DNA of 34,387 nucleotides from 66-474 sp964489055. Lineage in GTDB: Bacteria; Pseudomonadota; Gammaproteobacteria; Xanthomonadales; Rhodanobacteraceae. Position numbers and translations under genes: made by a program. This document shows, piece after piece, positions 7,100 through 14,663 of this stretch (its first letter is position 1; every line of letters starts with the position of its first letter). The DNA lies in NCBI GenBank assembly GCA_964489055.1, contig CAZAXF010000033.1, positions 1-34,387 on the forward strand, given 5' to 3'. Under the pieces are notes generated by a model. The model ran no database searches. It was given only the letters and a program-made list of their open reading frames with translations, and was not told the origin of the DNA.

Positions 7100-8935
7100 A
7101 TGACCAGGCGTTTGCTGACACGATCGGGATGGGCCGTTGCCTTGCTCGCATTGTTGCTGGCGGGTTGTGTACCGCTGTCGCAGCATCGCATCGAGCAGGC
7201 GGACCGGATCGTTGCCGTATCCGACACCAGCTGGAACGACTGCGCGCGCGCGGATCGCTGCGCCGAGCCTTCGCCGTTCATGGCCCAGGCCGACGCCGCG
7301 ATCGCCGCATCCGCGCCGGGCAACCCGCACAACACCGTCACGTTGCTCAACATCGGCCAGAACGCACTTGTCGCGCGCATCAACCTGATCCGTGCGGCAC
7401 GCAAATCCATCGACATCCAGACCTACATCTGGACCCGCGACGATGCCGGGATGCTGATGCTGGACGAGCTGGTCAAGGCGGCCCGGCGCGGCGTCAGGGT
7501 ACGCATCCTCGCCGACCAGCTGGGCTCGCTCAACGACCCGAAGCTGCTTTCGCGGCTGGCGCGTGCCAGCCGCAACCTGACCATCAAGCTCTACAACCCG
7601 ACCTTCGACCGCGCCCGCAGCAGTTACATCGAATACGCCGCCAGCGTGCTGTGCTGTTTTCGCCGGTTCAACCAGCGCATGCACAACAAGCTGTTCCTGG
7701 TGGACGGAAAGGTGGGCATCGTCGGCGGACGCAACTACGCCAACGAATATTTCGACTGGGACCGGCAGATGGACTTCCTGGACCGCGACGTGATCGTGGC
7801 CGGCGTCGCCGGACGCCAGATGGCCAGGAGCTTCAACATCTTCTGGCACAACGATCGCGCGGTGCCGCTGACGCACCTGAAGGACGTCAACGCCGAGATC
7901 CTGCGCCATCCGTTCGACGCCAGGCCGTGGACCGAACCGGTTTTCGCCGATCCGCAGCGCGTCGCCAAGGTGCGCGCGCAGGCCGCGGACCCCGCATGGC
8001 TCAAACGCAACCTGCTGGACCACAGCCTGGATGTCGGGCTGGTCGACTACTTCTACGACCTTCCTTCCAAGGCCGAGGCGGTGCACGGCCCCGATTCGCG
8101 CGAGCTGACCCACGACCTGATGGAGATGATTTCCGACGCCAGGCACCAGATCGTGCTGCAGACGCCGTACCTGGTCCTGACGCGTCGCGCCGGCAAGGTC
8201 TTCGAGGCGCTGCAGAAAAAGAAGCCCCCGGTGCGGGTGATCGTGTCGACCAACTCGCTGGCGTCCACCGACTCGGTGCCCGTGTACGCGCTTTCCTACA
8301 AGCACCACAAGAAATTCCTGGTGGACTTCGGCTTCCAGATCCACGAATTGATGCCGCACCCTGCCGACGGGCCGGAAATGCTGGCCGACTACTACCGCCT
8401 GTCCGGCATCGGTTCGGAAAAATCCTCGCCGCACCGCGGTGGGCGCGCCCCGATCGAGGCCGGCCACCCCGGCCCGCGCATCAGCCTGCACGCCAAGTCG
8501 CTGGTGGTGGACGGCCGGGTCGGCATGGTCGGCTCGCACAACTTCGATCCGCGCTCGGACAACTACAACACCGAATCGGGCGTGATCATCCCCGACCCGG
8601 TGTTCGCAAAGCGCCTGCGCGCTTCGATCCTGCGTGATGCCGCGCCGCGCAACGCGTGGCTGGTGGCGCCGCGCAAGCCGATCCCGGTGATCGGCGATGT
8701 CAGCCAGGCACTGGGCGACGTCTCGCGCAGCCTGCCGATCTTCGACATCTGGCCGTGGGCCTATTCCACCGATTACCAGTTGAAGCCCGGCGGCCGGCCC
8801 GTGCCGCCCACCGATCCGGATTTCCTCGAGAACTGGAAGCCGGTGGGCGACTTTCCCGAGGTCAACCTGTCGCTGACGGCGATCATCGCACGCTTCATCA
8901 CCGCCTTCGGGGCCGGGATCCAGGGAATCCTGTAG
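7100..8935 (+). CDS. Phospholipase D-type lipoprotein, cardiolipin synthase C-like
   Basis: 611 residues. The N-terminus is a lipoprotein signal, with basic residues, a hydrophobic core and the lipobox LLAGC (Cys about 23). Two HKD motifs of the phospholipase D superfamily are present: HNKLFLVDGKVGIVGGRN from about residue 195 and HAKSLVVDGRVGMVGSHN from about 464. IDIQTYIWTRDDAG near 104 is the usual first-strand motif. Two HKD motifs in one chain, with family features such as QTPYLVLT, place it with ClsC/YmdC-like cardiolipin synthases and other bacterial PLDs. The likely reaction is phosphatidyl transfer between phospholipids, in or on the envelope. The substrate is not fixed by sequence, and the lipid anchor differs from the membrane helices of ClsA. 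The start fits the -10 at 7088. Confidence 0.88.
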   Translation: MTRRLLTRSGWAVALLALLLAGCVPLSQHRIEQADRIVAVSDTSWNDCARADRCAEPSPFMAQADAAIAASAPGNPHNTVTLLNIGQNALVARINLIRAARKSIDIQTYIWTRDDAGMLMLDELVKAARRGVRVRILADQLGSLNDPKLLSRLARASRNLTIKLYNPTFDRARSSYIEYAASVLCCFRRFNQRMHNKLFLVDGKVGIVGGRNYANEYFDWDRQMDFLDRDVIVAGVAGRQMARSFNIFWHNDRAVPLTHLKDVNAEILRHPFDARPWTEPVFADPQRVAKVRAQAADPAWLKRNLLDHSLDVGLVDYFYDLPSKAEAVHGPDSRELTHDLMEMISDARHQIVLQTPYLVLTRRAGKVFEALQKKKPPVRVIVSTNSLASTDSVPVYALSYKHHKKFLVDFGFQIHELMPHPADGPEMLADYYRLSGIGSEKSSPHRGGRAPIEAGHPGPRISLHAKSLVVDGRVGMVGSHNFDPRSDNYNTESGVIIPDPVFAKRLRASILRDAAPRNAWLVAPRKPIPVIGDVSQALGDVSRSLPIFDIWPWAYSTDYQLKPGGRPVPPTDPDFLENWKPVGDFPEVNLSLTAIIARFITAFGAGIQGIL

Positions 8936-8936
8936 C

Positions 8937-8973
8937 TGGCCGGAATCGCAACGGGGCGGCAGGTTTCCGGCCA
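8937..8973 (+). terminator. Possible terminator after the PLD gene
   Basis: A perfect 9-bp inverted repeat, TGGCCGGAA (8937-8945) and TTCCGGCCA (8965-8973), directly follows the stop codon with a 19-nt loop, and is followed by TTGTCAT. The poly-U run is poor, so efficiency is uncertain. Confidence 0.45.
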
Positions 8974-8985
8974 TTGTCATGGCGA

Positions 8986-9014
8986 TTGACGGCATTGCCG
9001 CCGCTCGCTAGTCT
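8986..9014 (+). promoter_or_regulatory. Sigma-70-type promoter for the YkvA-like gene
   Basis: TTGACG (8986-8991) and TAGTCT (9009-9014) are separated by exactly 17 bp. Start would be near 9021, giving a leader of about 27 nt that includes the GAGGA ribosome binding site at 9036-9040. Confidence 0.6.
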
Positions 9015-9047
9015 GGCGCAACAACCTGCGCGACCGAGGATGCTGCC

Positions 9048-9620
9048 ATGCCGATGGATATCAACATCCAGCTGAGCGACGACGACCTTCAGTATTTCAT
9101 CCAGGGCATGCGCGACGTCGAGGCCAGCGTCAAGGACGAGTCGCCCGACAAGATCGTCGCGGCCGCGGAAAAGCTGCTCGAGGACACCCGCGCCGGCAAT
9201 GCGCCGCCGTTCATCGCCGAACGCCTCGACTCGGTCAAGTCGCTGATTTCCATGGCCGGAGACGCCGGATTCCACCTGCCCGACCAGGATCGCCAGCGGG
9301 TGCTGGCCGCCTTGGCCTACCTGGCCGACCCCAAGGACGCGATCCCCGACAACGTTCCGGTGCTGGGCTTTCTCGACGATGCCATCATGATCGAGCTGTG
9401 CCGGCAGGACCTGCACTTCGAGATCGAGGCCTACGACGACTTCTGCGACTGGCGCGAACAGGAAGCCAGGATGCGCGGCGAGGATCCTGCCAAGCTGAAG
9501 GTGGAACGCGCCGACTGGGCCGATTCGCGTGCCGCTGAAGCCATCGCCCGCATGCACCGCCGTCGCCACGAGTCCTACGCCAGCGGCGCGTGGAAACCGA
9601 CCCTGTTCAAGATCACCTGA
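9048..9620 (+). CDS. YkvA-like DUF1232 protein
   Basis: 190 residues. The centre (about 84-110: ALAYLADPKDAIPDNVPVLGFLDDAIMI) matches the DUF1232/YkvA signature, in which a DP-x-D-x-IPD turn precedes a hydrophobic helix. In this protein the flanks are extended and charged: an N-terminal acidic region, DDDLQYFIQGMRDVEASVKDESPDK, and a basic C-terminus. It may be a peripheral membrane protein; no secretion signal is present. The molecular function of the family is not established. It has its own promoter at 8986-9014, a good GAGGA site seven bases before the ATG, and is followed by the long repeat region, so it is probably monocistronic. Confidence 0.85.
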   Translation: MPMDINIQLSDDDLQYFIQGMRDVEASVKDESPDKIVAAAEKLLEDTRAGNAPPFIAERLDSVKSLISMAGDAGFHLPDQDRQRVLAALAYLADPKDAIPDNVPVLGFLDDAIMIELCRQDLHFEIEAYDDFCDWREQEARMRGEDPAKLKVERADWADSRAAEAIARMHRRRHESYASGAWKPTLFKIT

Positions 9621-9676
9621 CAGGCGCGATCCACCGGGGCGCAGGCTGTCGCGGGCCAGGCGCATCAAGGGCATTC

Positions 9677-10117
9677 GCCACGGATCGACACGGATGACAC
9701 GGATCAACAGCATTGGACGCGAATGAACGCGGACGAGCGCGGATCAAAAAACTTCCTGATTAGCGCTGATCCTCAGCTGATTTCTCCCTTCTCCCCTTGG
9801 GAGAAGGTGGCGCGTAGCGCCGGATGAGGGTCCGGCACAGCGTGCGTCACGAACACCCTGATCAGCGTCTGGTTCCGTGCAGTCCCGAACCCTCACCCGC
9901 CCCTGCGGGGCACCCTCTCCCGGAGGGAGAGGGGATTTGTACAGCTGAGCCTGACCGCTAATCAGGAAAAGCTTTGTCCGTGTGCATCCGTGTCAATCCG
10001 TGGCAAAAGGGCTTTTGCCTTTGCTGTAGCCGGGAGTAGCGCTTGCCGCGGATAACACGGCTCGTGGATTCCATCCGCGTTCCTCCGCGCAAATCCGCGT
10101 CAAACAAGTTTTTGTCC
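9677..10117. repeat. Nested inverted-repeat (MITE-like) region
   Basis: The region holds no gene. Its inner element (9753-9968) has imperfect terminal inverted repeats: CCTGATTAGCG (9755-9765) and CGCTAATCAGG (9956-9966), with pairing continuing through CTCAGCTG on the inner side. Inside are two hairpins of the type CTCCC..GGGAG with GATGAGGGT facing ACCCTCA, which also pair with one another. Outside, GCCACGGATCGACACGGATG (from 9677) is the inverted copy of the CACACGGA-family repeat ending CATCCGTGTCAATCCGTGGC (to 10004). Further right, CGCGTTCCTCCGCGCAAATCCGCG (10078-10101) is an inverted relative of the GCGGACGAGCGCGGATC stretch at 9730-9745. There are no transposase motifs. Copies in xanthomonad intergenic DNA are known to me in general terms only. 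Confidence 0.8.
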
Positions 10118-10145
10118 CAGCCACGCGGCCCCCGCGCCGCCGCCC

Positions 10146-11429
10146 TCAGCGCTCCAGGATCGCCACCACGCCCATGCCGCCGGCGGTGCAGATGGAGATC
10201 AGACCGCGTCCGGAGCCCTTCTGCTGCAGCAGCTTTGCCAGCGTCGCGACGATGCGCGCGCCGGTGGCGGCGAAGGGGTGGCCGGTGGCGAGGCTGGAGC
10301 CGTGGACGTTGATCTTCGCCGGATCGATGGCGCCCAGCGGCTCGTCCAGCCCCAGGCGATTCTTGCAGTAGTCGGCCGATTCCCAGGCGCGCAACTGGCA
10401 CAGCACCTGCGCGGCGAAGGCTTCGTGGATTTCGTAGAAGTCGAAATCCTGCAGCTTCAGCCCGGCGCGCGCGAGCATGCGCGGCACCGCGATGGTGGGC
10501 GCCATCAGAAGACCCTCGCCGTGCACGAAATCGACCCCGGCAACCTCGGCGAACGTCAGGTACGCCAGCACCGGCAGGTCGTGCTGGCGCGCCCAGTCTT
10601 CGCTGGCCAGCAGCACGGCCGCCGCGCCGTCTGACAACGCCGAGGAATTGCCCGCGGTCAGCGTGCCCTTGCCTGACTTGCGGTCGAACGCCGGCTTCAA
10701 TGCGGCGAGTTTCTCCAAGGTGGAATCGGGACGCAGCAGGTTGTCGCGCGACACGCCGCGGAAGGGCACCACCAGGTCCTCGAAAAAGCCGGCATCGTAG
10801 GCCGCCGCCAGCTTGCGGTGGCTTTCCAGCGCCCACTGGTCCTGCGCGGCGCGGCCGATGTTCCATTCGCGCGCCATCTTCTCGCAGTGCTGGCCCATCG
10901 AAAGGCCGGTGCGCGGCTCGACCACGCCCGGCACCTGCGGCTTCAGTTCGCGCAGGCGAAAACCGCGCGTCAGGGCACCGAGTTTCTGGCCGAATGTCCT
11001 GGCACGATTCAGGTCCAGCAACCGCTGCTGCAGGCGATCGGAATAGGTCAGGGGCACCTGGCTGGTGGTGTCCGAGCCGCCGCCGATGCCGGCCTCGATC
11101 TCGCCGGTCGCGATCTTCTGCGCCACCAGAATCGCGTTGTCCAGCGAAGTGCCGCAGGCGCGCGCGGTGGTGAGGCCCGGCGTGGTCATGGCAAGGCCGG
11201 ATGATTGCAGCGCCTCGCGCGCGAGGTTCCAGTCGGCCGGATGCTTCATCACCGCGCCGAACGCGACTTCGCCCAGCTCCATGCCGTTGAGGCCGAACTT
11301 CTCGACCAGCGCGCCCAGCACCTTCACCGACAGGCCGAAGTTGCCGAGATCGGCATAGGCCGTATCGCGCTTGCAGAACGGAATGCGGGTGCCGCCCAGG
11401 ACGGCGACGCGACGCGTTTGCGGAATCAT
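10146..11429 (-). CDS. fadI: Acetyl-CoA C-acyltransferase, FadI-type thiolase
   Basis: 427 residues, as in FadI. Thiolases either cleave 3-ketoacyl-CoA in beta-oxidation or condense two acetyl-CoA. The acylated Cys is C92 in ARACGTSLDNAI. The active-site His is in EIHEAFAAQVL (about 345), a second His in ATGHPFAATGARI (about 382), and the second Cys in CTAGGMGVVAILER at the C-terminus. The start has AGGAG five to nine bases upstream and TACAAT at 11462-11457 as -10 element. FadJ, the usual partner (hydratase/dehydrogenase), is not in the window, so physiological direction is undecided. The symbol is given on overall similarity to xanthomonad FadI-like thiolases; a biosynthetic PhaA-type role cannot be excluded. 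Confidence 0.85.
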   Translation of the reverse strand: MIPQTRRVAVLGGTRIPFCKRDTAYADLGNFGLSVKVLGALVEKFGLNGMELGEVAFGAVMKHPADWNLAREALQSSGLAMTTPGLTTARACGTSLDNAILVAQKIATGEIEAGIGGGSDTTSQVPLTYSDRLQQRLLDLNRARTFGQKLGALTRGFRLRELKPQVPGVVEPRTGLSMGQHCEKMAREWNIGRAAQDQWALESHRKLAAAYDAGFFEDLVVPFRGVSRDNLLRPDSTLEKLAALKPAFDRKSGKGTLTAGNSSALSDGAAAVLLASEDWARQHDLPVLAYLTFAEVAGVDFVHGEGLLMAPTIAVPRMLARAGLKLQDFDFYEIHEAFAAQVLCQLRAWESADYCKNRLGLDEPLGAIDPAKINVHGSSLATGHPFAATGARIVATLAKLLQQKGSGRGLISICTAGGMGVVAILER

Positions 11430-11456
11430 GGCAGGGCTCCTTGCAGCGACCGGTCC

Positions 11457-11462
11457 ATTGTA
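11457..11462 (-). promoter_or_regulatory. -10 box for the thiolase gene
   Basis: TACAAT on the minus strand, five of six positions identical to TATAAT, lies 28 bases before the ATG. No convincing -35 element is visible. Confidence 0.45.
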
Positions 11463-11515
11463 GGCCCCGGAGTGCAGGAAGGCCCTGACGTGCGAGCTTG
11501 CAAATTCCGGCGCGG

Positions 11516-11977
11516 TCAGTCGTTTTCGCGAAAGCCGCGGCCGAGCATGCGGTACGGTTCTTCTTCCATTCCCAGCGCGGCGTAGGTTTGTCGCGCACGC
11601 GCGTTGTCGCGCTCGACATACAGCCGCACGCCGACCGCGCCGGCTGCGCGCGCGCGGCGTTCCACCTCATCGTACAGCGCGTGGAACACGCCGTGGCGAC
11701 GCTCGCCGGTTACCACGTACACGCTCTGGAACCACCACCAGTCGCCATTGCGCCAGTCGCTCCATTCGTAGGTGATGAGCAGGCAACCGGCCGGTTCGCC
11801 GTCGCATTCAGCGACGAGGTAGAACCCGCGCCGCGGATCGTCGAACACCGCCCGCGTGCCGCGCGCCAGCACCTCGCGGTCCAGCGTCTTGTGTTCGGTT
11901 TCCCGCGCCATCGCGGCGTTGCAGTCGACCAGGAACGGGATGTCGGCGGGCGTGGCGGGGCGGATCATGGGGGTCAT
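11516..11977 (-). CDS. GNAT-family N-acetyltransferase
   Basis: 153 residues. The start IRPATPADIPFLVDC is the usual first strand and helix of GNAT enzymes. VAECDGEPAGCLLITYEWS forms beta strands 2-4, with QSVYVVTGERRHGVFHALYDEVERRARA as the acetyl-CoA-binding segment (V-x-x-x-x-R-x-x-G-x-x-x-A-L, here ERRHGVFHALY). LYVERDNARARQTYAALGMEEEPYRMLGR is the C-terminal motif B. The substrate is not predictable. ATG codons at 11977 and 11968 are both possible; neither has a strong ribosome binding site, and I chose the first. The same 5' side contains the GGGACTC-type repeats, so its upstream DNA is repeat-derived. Confidence 0.85.
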   Translation of the reverse strand: MTPMIRPATPADIPFLVDCNAAMARETEHKTLDREVLARGTRAVFDDPRRGFYLVAECDGEPAGCLLITYEWSDWRNGDWWWFQSVYVVTGERRHGVFHALYDEVERRARAAGAVGVRLYVERDNARARQTYAALGMEEEPYRMLGRGFREND

Positions 11978-11986
11978 GGCTGGAGC

Positions 11987-12222
11987 GGGGATTCGGGGTT
12001 TGGGTTCGGGACTCGAGACTCGGGAAGGAGCACCGACGCGTGCCTATCGTTGCAGCGCCATGCACGATCGACAATCCCTGCCGGCTTGATAGATCGACAG
12101 CGGGGATGGGCGGGCCGTGCGCGCGCTAGGTTGGTTCATCGTTGTCTGTTGTTCGGACGTCGCGGGCTTTCTGGCTTCGAGTCCCGAGTCCCGAGTCCCG
12201 AGTCCCGGATTTCAAGTCCCGG
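11987..12222. repeat. Decanucleotide repeat arrays in inverted orientation
   Basis: The left array (11987-12025) reads GGGGATTCGGGGTTTGGGTT followed by GGGACTCGAGACTCGGGA. The right array (12178-12222) carries four copies of CGAGTCC-type decamers, then CCGGATTTCAAGTCCCGG. The two arrays are on opposite strands and enclose about 150 bp without a gene of their own. That layout resembles a non-autonomous element with repeated ends. The right array and part of the interior are read as the last codons of ntrC. Confidence 0.7.
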
Positions 12223-13604
12223 CGCTTGCGCGAACTCCCCAGCTTGCGCGTCAGCGTGTTGCGACCGAGGCCGAGTGCCTTCGCCGCCTTCTGCCGGTGT
12301 CCGTCGTGCGCGTCCAGCGCGGCATCGAGCAGCACGCGGTCGAAGCGTTCGCGGGCGTGGGCGTGCAGGCCGGGTGTGCCGTTCGCGATTTGCGCATCGG
12401 CCCAGGCGCGCAACGCCGATTCCCACGCCGCGCCGGTATTGCCGCCGGCCGGCGCGCGTGCCGCAGCCGCGTCCAGGTCGTCGCGACTGATGGTCGCGCC
12501 CGGCGCGATCACCGCCAGCCGCCGGCACAGGTTTTCCAGTTGCCGCACGTTGCCGGGGAAGGGCCGTTTCGCCAGGGCCTGCAGCGCGGCCCGGGTGAAG
12601 CGTTTTTCCGGCATGGCCAGCTCGCCTGCCGCGTCCGCGAGGAATTGCCTGGCCAGCAGCGGAATGTCCGCGCGCCGCTCGCGCAGCGCGGGCAGGTGGA
12701 TGCGCAGCACGTCGAGACGGTGCAGCAGGTCGGCGCGGAACGTGCCGTGCGCGACTTCCGCGTCCAGATCCTGGTGCGTGGCCGCCAGCACGCGCACGTC
12801 ACTGCGGATCAATTCGCGTCCGCCCACGCGGTAGAACTCGCCGCCGGCCAGCACGCGCAACAATCGCGTCTGCAGCGCCAGCGGCATGTCGCCGATTTCA
12901 TCGAGGAACAGCGTGCCGCCCTCGGCTTGCTCGAAGCGTCCGGTGCGGCGACGCTGGGCGCCGGTGAAGGCGCCAGCCTCGTGGCCGAACAGTTCCGATT
13001 CCAGCAGTTCGGCCGGGATCGCGGCGGTGTTGAGGGCCACGAACGGCCGGTCGCGGCGCGCGCTTTCCTCGTGCAGCGCACGCGCAATGAGTTCCTTGCC
13101 GGTGCCGGTTTCGCCGGTGATCAGCACGTTGAGGTCGCTGGCAGCGACCCGTCCGACCAGCCGGAACACCTCGCGCATCGGCGCGCTTTCGCCCAGCAGC
13201 GCGTGGCGTGGCAACGCGCTGCTGGGCGCATGGCCGGGCCGGCCGCTGTCGGCGAGTGCGCGTTGCACCGCGGCCAGCGCCGCGTCGAGGTCGAACGGCT
13301 TGGGCAGGTAGTCGGCCGCGCCCTCGCGGTACGCCGCCGCGGTGGTGGCCACATCCGTGAATGCGCTCATCACGATCACCGGCAGCGCCGGGTGCGCGGC
13401 CTTCGCTTCGCGCAGCAGCGCCAGCCCGTCGCTGCCCGGCAGGCGCACGTCACACACCAGGAGTCCGGGCGCGGCATCGCGCAATGCATGCCGCGCGGAC
13501 TCGGCGTCGGCGAATTCCCCGACCGCGTGGCCGGCATCGCGCAGTGCCGTGGCCAGCACGAAACGTACCGCGCGGTCGTCCTCGACGACCCAGACTTCGC
13601 TCAT
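12126..13604 (-). CDS. ntrC: Nitrogen regulation response regulator NtrC
   Basis: 492 residues. Domain order: receiver (about 1-120, phospho-acceptor D52 in LLVCDVRLPGSDG), sigma-54 AAA+ domain (about 140-375: Walker A GETGTGKE, sigma-54 contact loop GAFTGA, Walker B GGTLFLDEIGDMP, arginine-finger region with FRADLLHRLDVLRI), and a C-terminal Fis-type HTH (GHRQKAAKALGLGRNTLTRKLG). It activates sigma-54 promoters of nitrogen genes after phosphorylation by NtrB. The gene starts within the ntrB stop (ATGA). After KLGSSRKRRDLKS the chain continues with about 27 residues (GTRDSGLGTR...) encoded by the decanucleotide repeat at 12178-12222, an unusual tail. The AAA+ and HTH parts look complete, so function is probably retained. 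Confidence 0.93.
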   Translation of the reverse strand: MSEVWVVEDDRAVRFVLATALRDAGHAVGEFADAESARHALRDAAPGLLVCDVRLPGSDGLALLREAKAAHPALPVIVMSAFTDVATTAAAYREGAADYLPKPFDLDAALAAVQRALADSGRPGHAPSSALPRHALLGESAPMREVFRLVGRVAASDLNVLITGETGTGKELIARALHEESARRDRPFVALNTAAIPAELLESELFGHEAGAFTGAQRRRTGRFEQAEGGTLFLDEIGDMPLALQTRLLRVLAGGEFYRVGGRELIRSDVRVLAATHQDLDAEVAHGTFRADLLHRLDVLRIHLPALRERRADIPLLARQFLADAAGELAMPEKRFTRAALQALAKRPFPGNVRQLENLCRRLAVIAPGATISRDDLDAAAARAPAGGNTGAAWESALRAWADAQIANGTPGLHAHARERFDRVLLDAALDAHDGHRQKAAKALGLGRNTLTRKLGSSRKRRDLKSGTRDSGLGTRSQKARDVRTTDNDEPT

Positions 13605-14626
13605 GGTGTCTTCTCCCGCATCCGCGGGTGCCGCGGCAATCGCAGCACGAAACACGCACCGGCCGCGCGCGCCTGGTGTGTCAACGCGCCGCCGTGTTCG
13701 CGGGCAATCTCGCGGGCCAGTGCAAGGCCCAGCCCGCTGCCGCCGGCGCGTGCCGAGACCATCGGCTCGAACAGCGTCGCGGCGATCGCCTCGGGCACGC
13801 CCTCGCCATCGTCCTCCACCTCCACGCGCAACGCCGGTACCCGCTGCCCGGCTGTATCGCGCCAGCCGGCCTCGGCGCGGCTGCGCAGCACGATCCGTCG
13901 GGCGCTGGCTTCGACCGCGTTGCGCACCAGGTTCAGCAGCGCCTGCAGCAGGCGATCGGGATCGCCGTGCCACGCCGGCAGGCTGGGGTCGTAGTCGCGC
14001 ACCACGGTGACATCCGCGCGCTCGGCCTGCAGCAGTTCGATCGCACGTTCCAGCACCGCGTGGACGTTGACCGCGCGGGTGGCCATGGCGCCGCGCGTGC
14101 CCAGCAGGCGCTCGGTCAGGGTTGCCAGTCGCGCCGCCTCGTCGCGGACAAGACGTGCGAGATCGCGTGCACGCGCGTCCCCGGCTTGTTGTTCCAGCAA
14201 CTGCGCGGCACCTGAAATCGCCGCCAGCGGATTGCGGATCTCGTGCGCGAAACCGCGCAGCGATTCCGACACGCGACCCGCCTCGCCCGTGGCCGGAACC
14301 GAGGGCCAGATTTCGACCACGACGCCGTCGGCGAGCGGCGTCAGCACCGCATCGAATCCGGCCTCGTGGCCGGGCGCCGCGCGCACCGTGGCGCCGCGCA
14401 GCGTGGCCGGGTTGCCGCTGGTGCGGGCTGCGGCCGCCAGCGCGTGCAACCGGGGTCCGTCGGGTACCAGCACCGCCAGCGTCTGTCCGGCCAGGCGCGA
14501 GGCGCCGAAGCCGGTATGTTCGGAGAAGGCCGGGTTGGCGTGTACCACGCGCAGGTCCGCGTCCAGCGTCACCACCCCGGTCGCCAACGGGTCGAGCAAC
14601 GCCGGATCGAACATGGTGCAGGACAT
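13601..14626 (-). CDS. ntrB: Nitrogen regulation sensor kinase NtrB
   Basis: 341 residues. It phosphorylates NtrC in nitrogen limitation and is switched to phosphatase by the PII protein. An N-terminal PAS domain (about 8-110, LDADLRVVHANPAFSEHTGF) precedes the HisKA His in FAHEIRNPLAAISGAAQLL (H128). The ATPase domain follows: NLVRNAVEAS is the N box, VEDDGEGVPEA the G1 box, and GSGLGLALAREIAREHGG the G2 box. It is soluble, with no membrane segment. ATG codons occur at 14626 and 14614; the first is given here. Either start lies at or just inside the NtrC-like operator at 14614-14642, so translation and operator overlap. The gene overlaps ntrC by four bases. Confidence 0.92.
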   Translation of the reverse strand: MSCTMFDPALLDPLATGVVTLDADLRVVHANPAFSEHTGFGASRLAGQTLAVLVPDGPRLHALAAAARTSGNPATLRGATVRAAPGHEAGFDAVLTPLADGVVVEIWPSVPATGEAGRVSESLRGFAHEIRNPLAAISGAAQLLEQQAGDARARDLARLVRDEAARLATLTERLLGTRGAMATRAVNVHAVLERAIELLQAERADVTVVRDYDPSLPAWHGDPDRLLQALLNLVRNAVEASARRIVLRSRAEAGWRDTAGQRVPALRVEVEDDGEGVPEAIAATLFEPMVSARAGGSGLGLALAREIAREHGGALTHQARAAGACFVLRLPRHPRMREKTP

Positions 14627-14642
14627 TGCACCAATGTAGTGC
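14614..14642 (-). promoter_or_regulatory. NtrC-like operator over the ntrB start
   Basis: On the minus strand, GCACTACATTGGTGC (14642-14628) matches the NtrC consensus GCAC-N5-TGGTGC exactly. A third half-site follows, so TGGTGCA-N6-TGCACCA reads as an everted pair (14614-14633). A -10-like TACATT (14637-14632) sits inside the operator, with TTGCCG about 18 bp upstream. NtrC bound here would cover the promoter and the start codon, the arrangement of autorepression at enterobacterial ntrBC. Confidence 0.6.
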
Positions 14643-14663
14643 GAATCGGTGGCCGCGGCAATC

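Noticed and set aside
9753..9968. An insertion sequence
   Set aside because: The element is about 215 bp and has no coding capacity or transposase motif, so at most it is a non-autonomous element.
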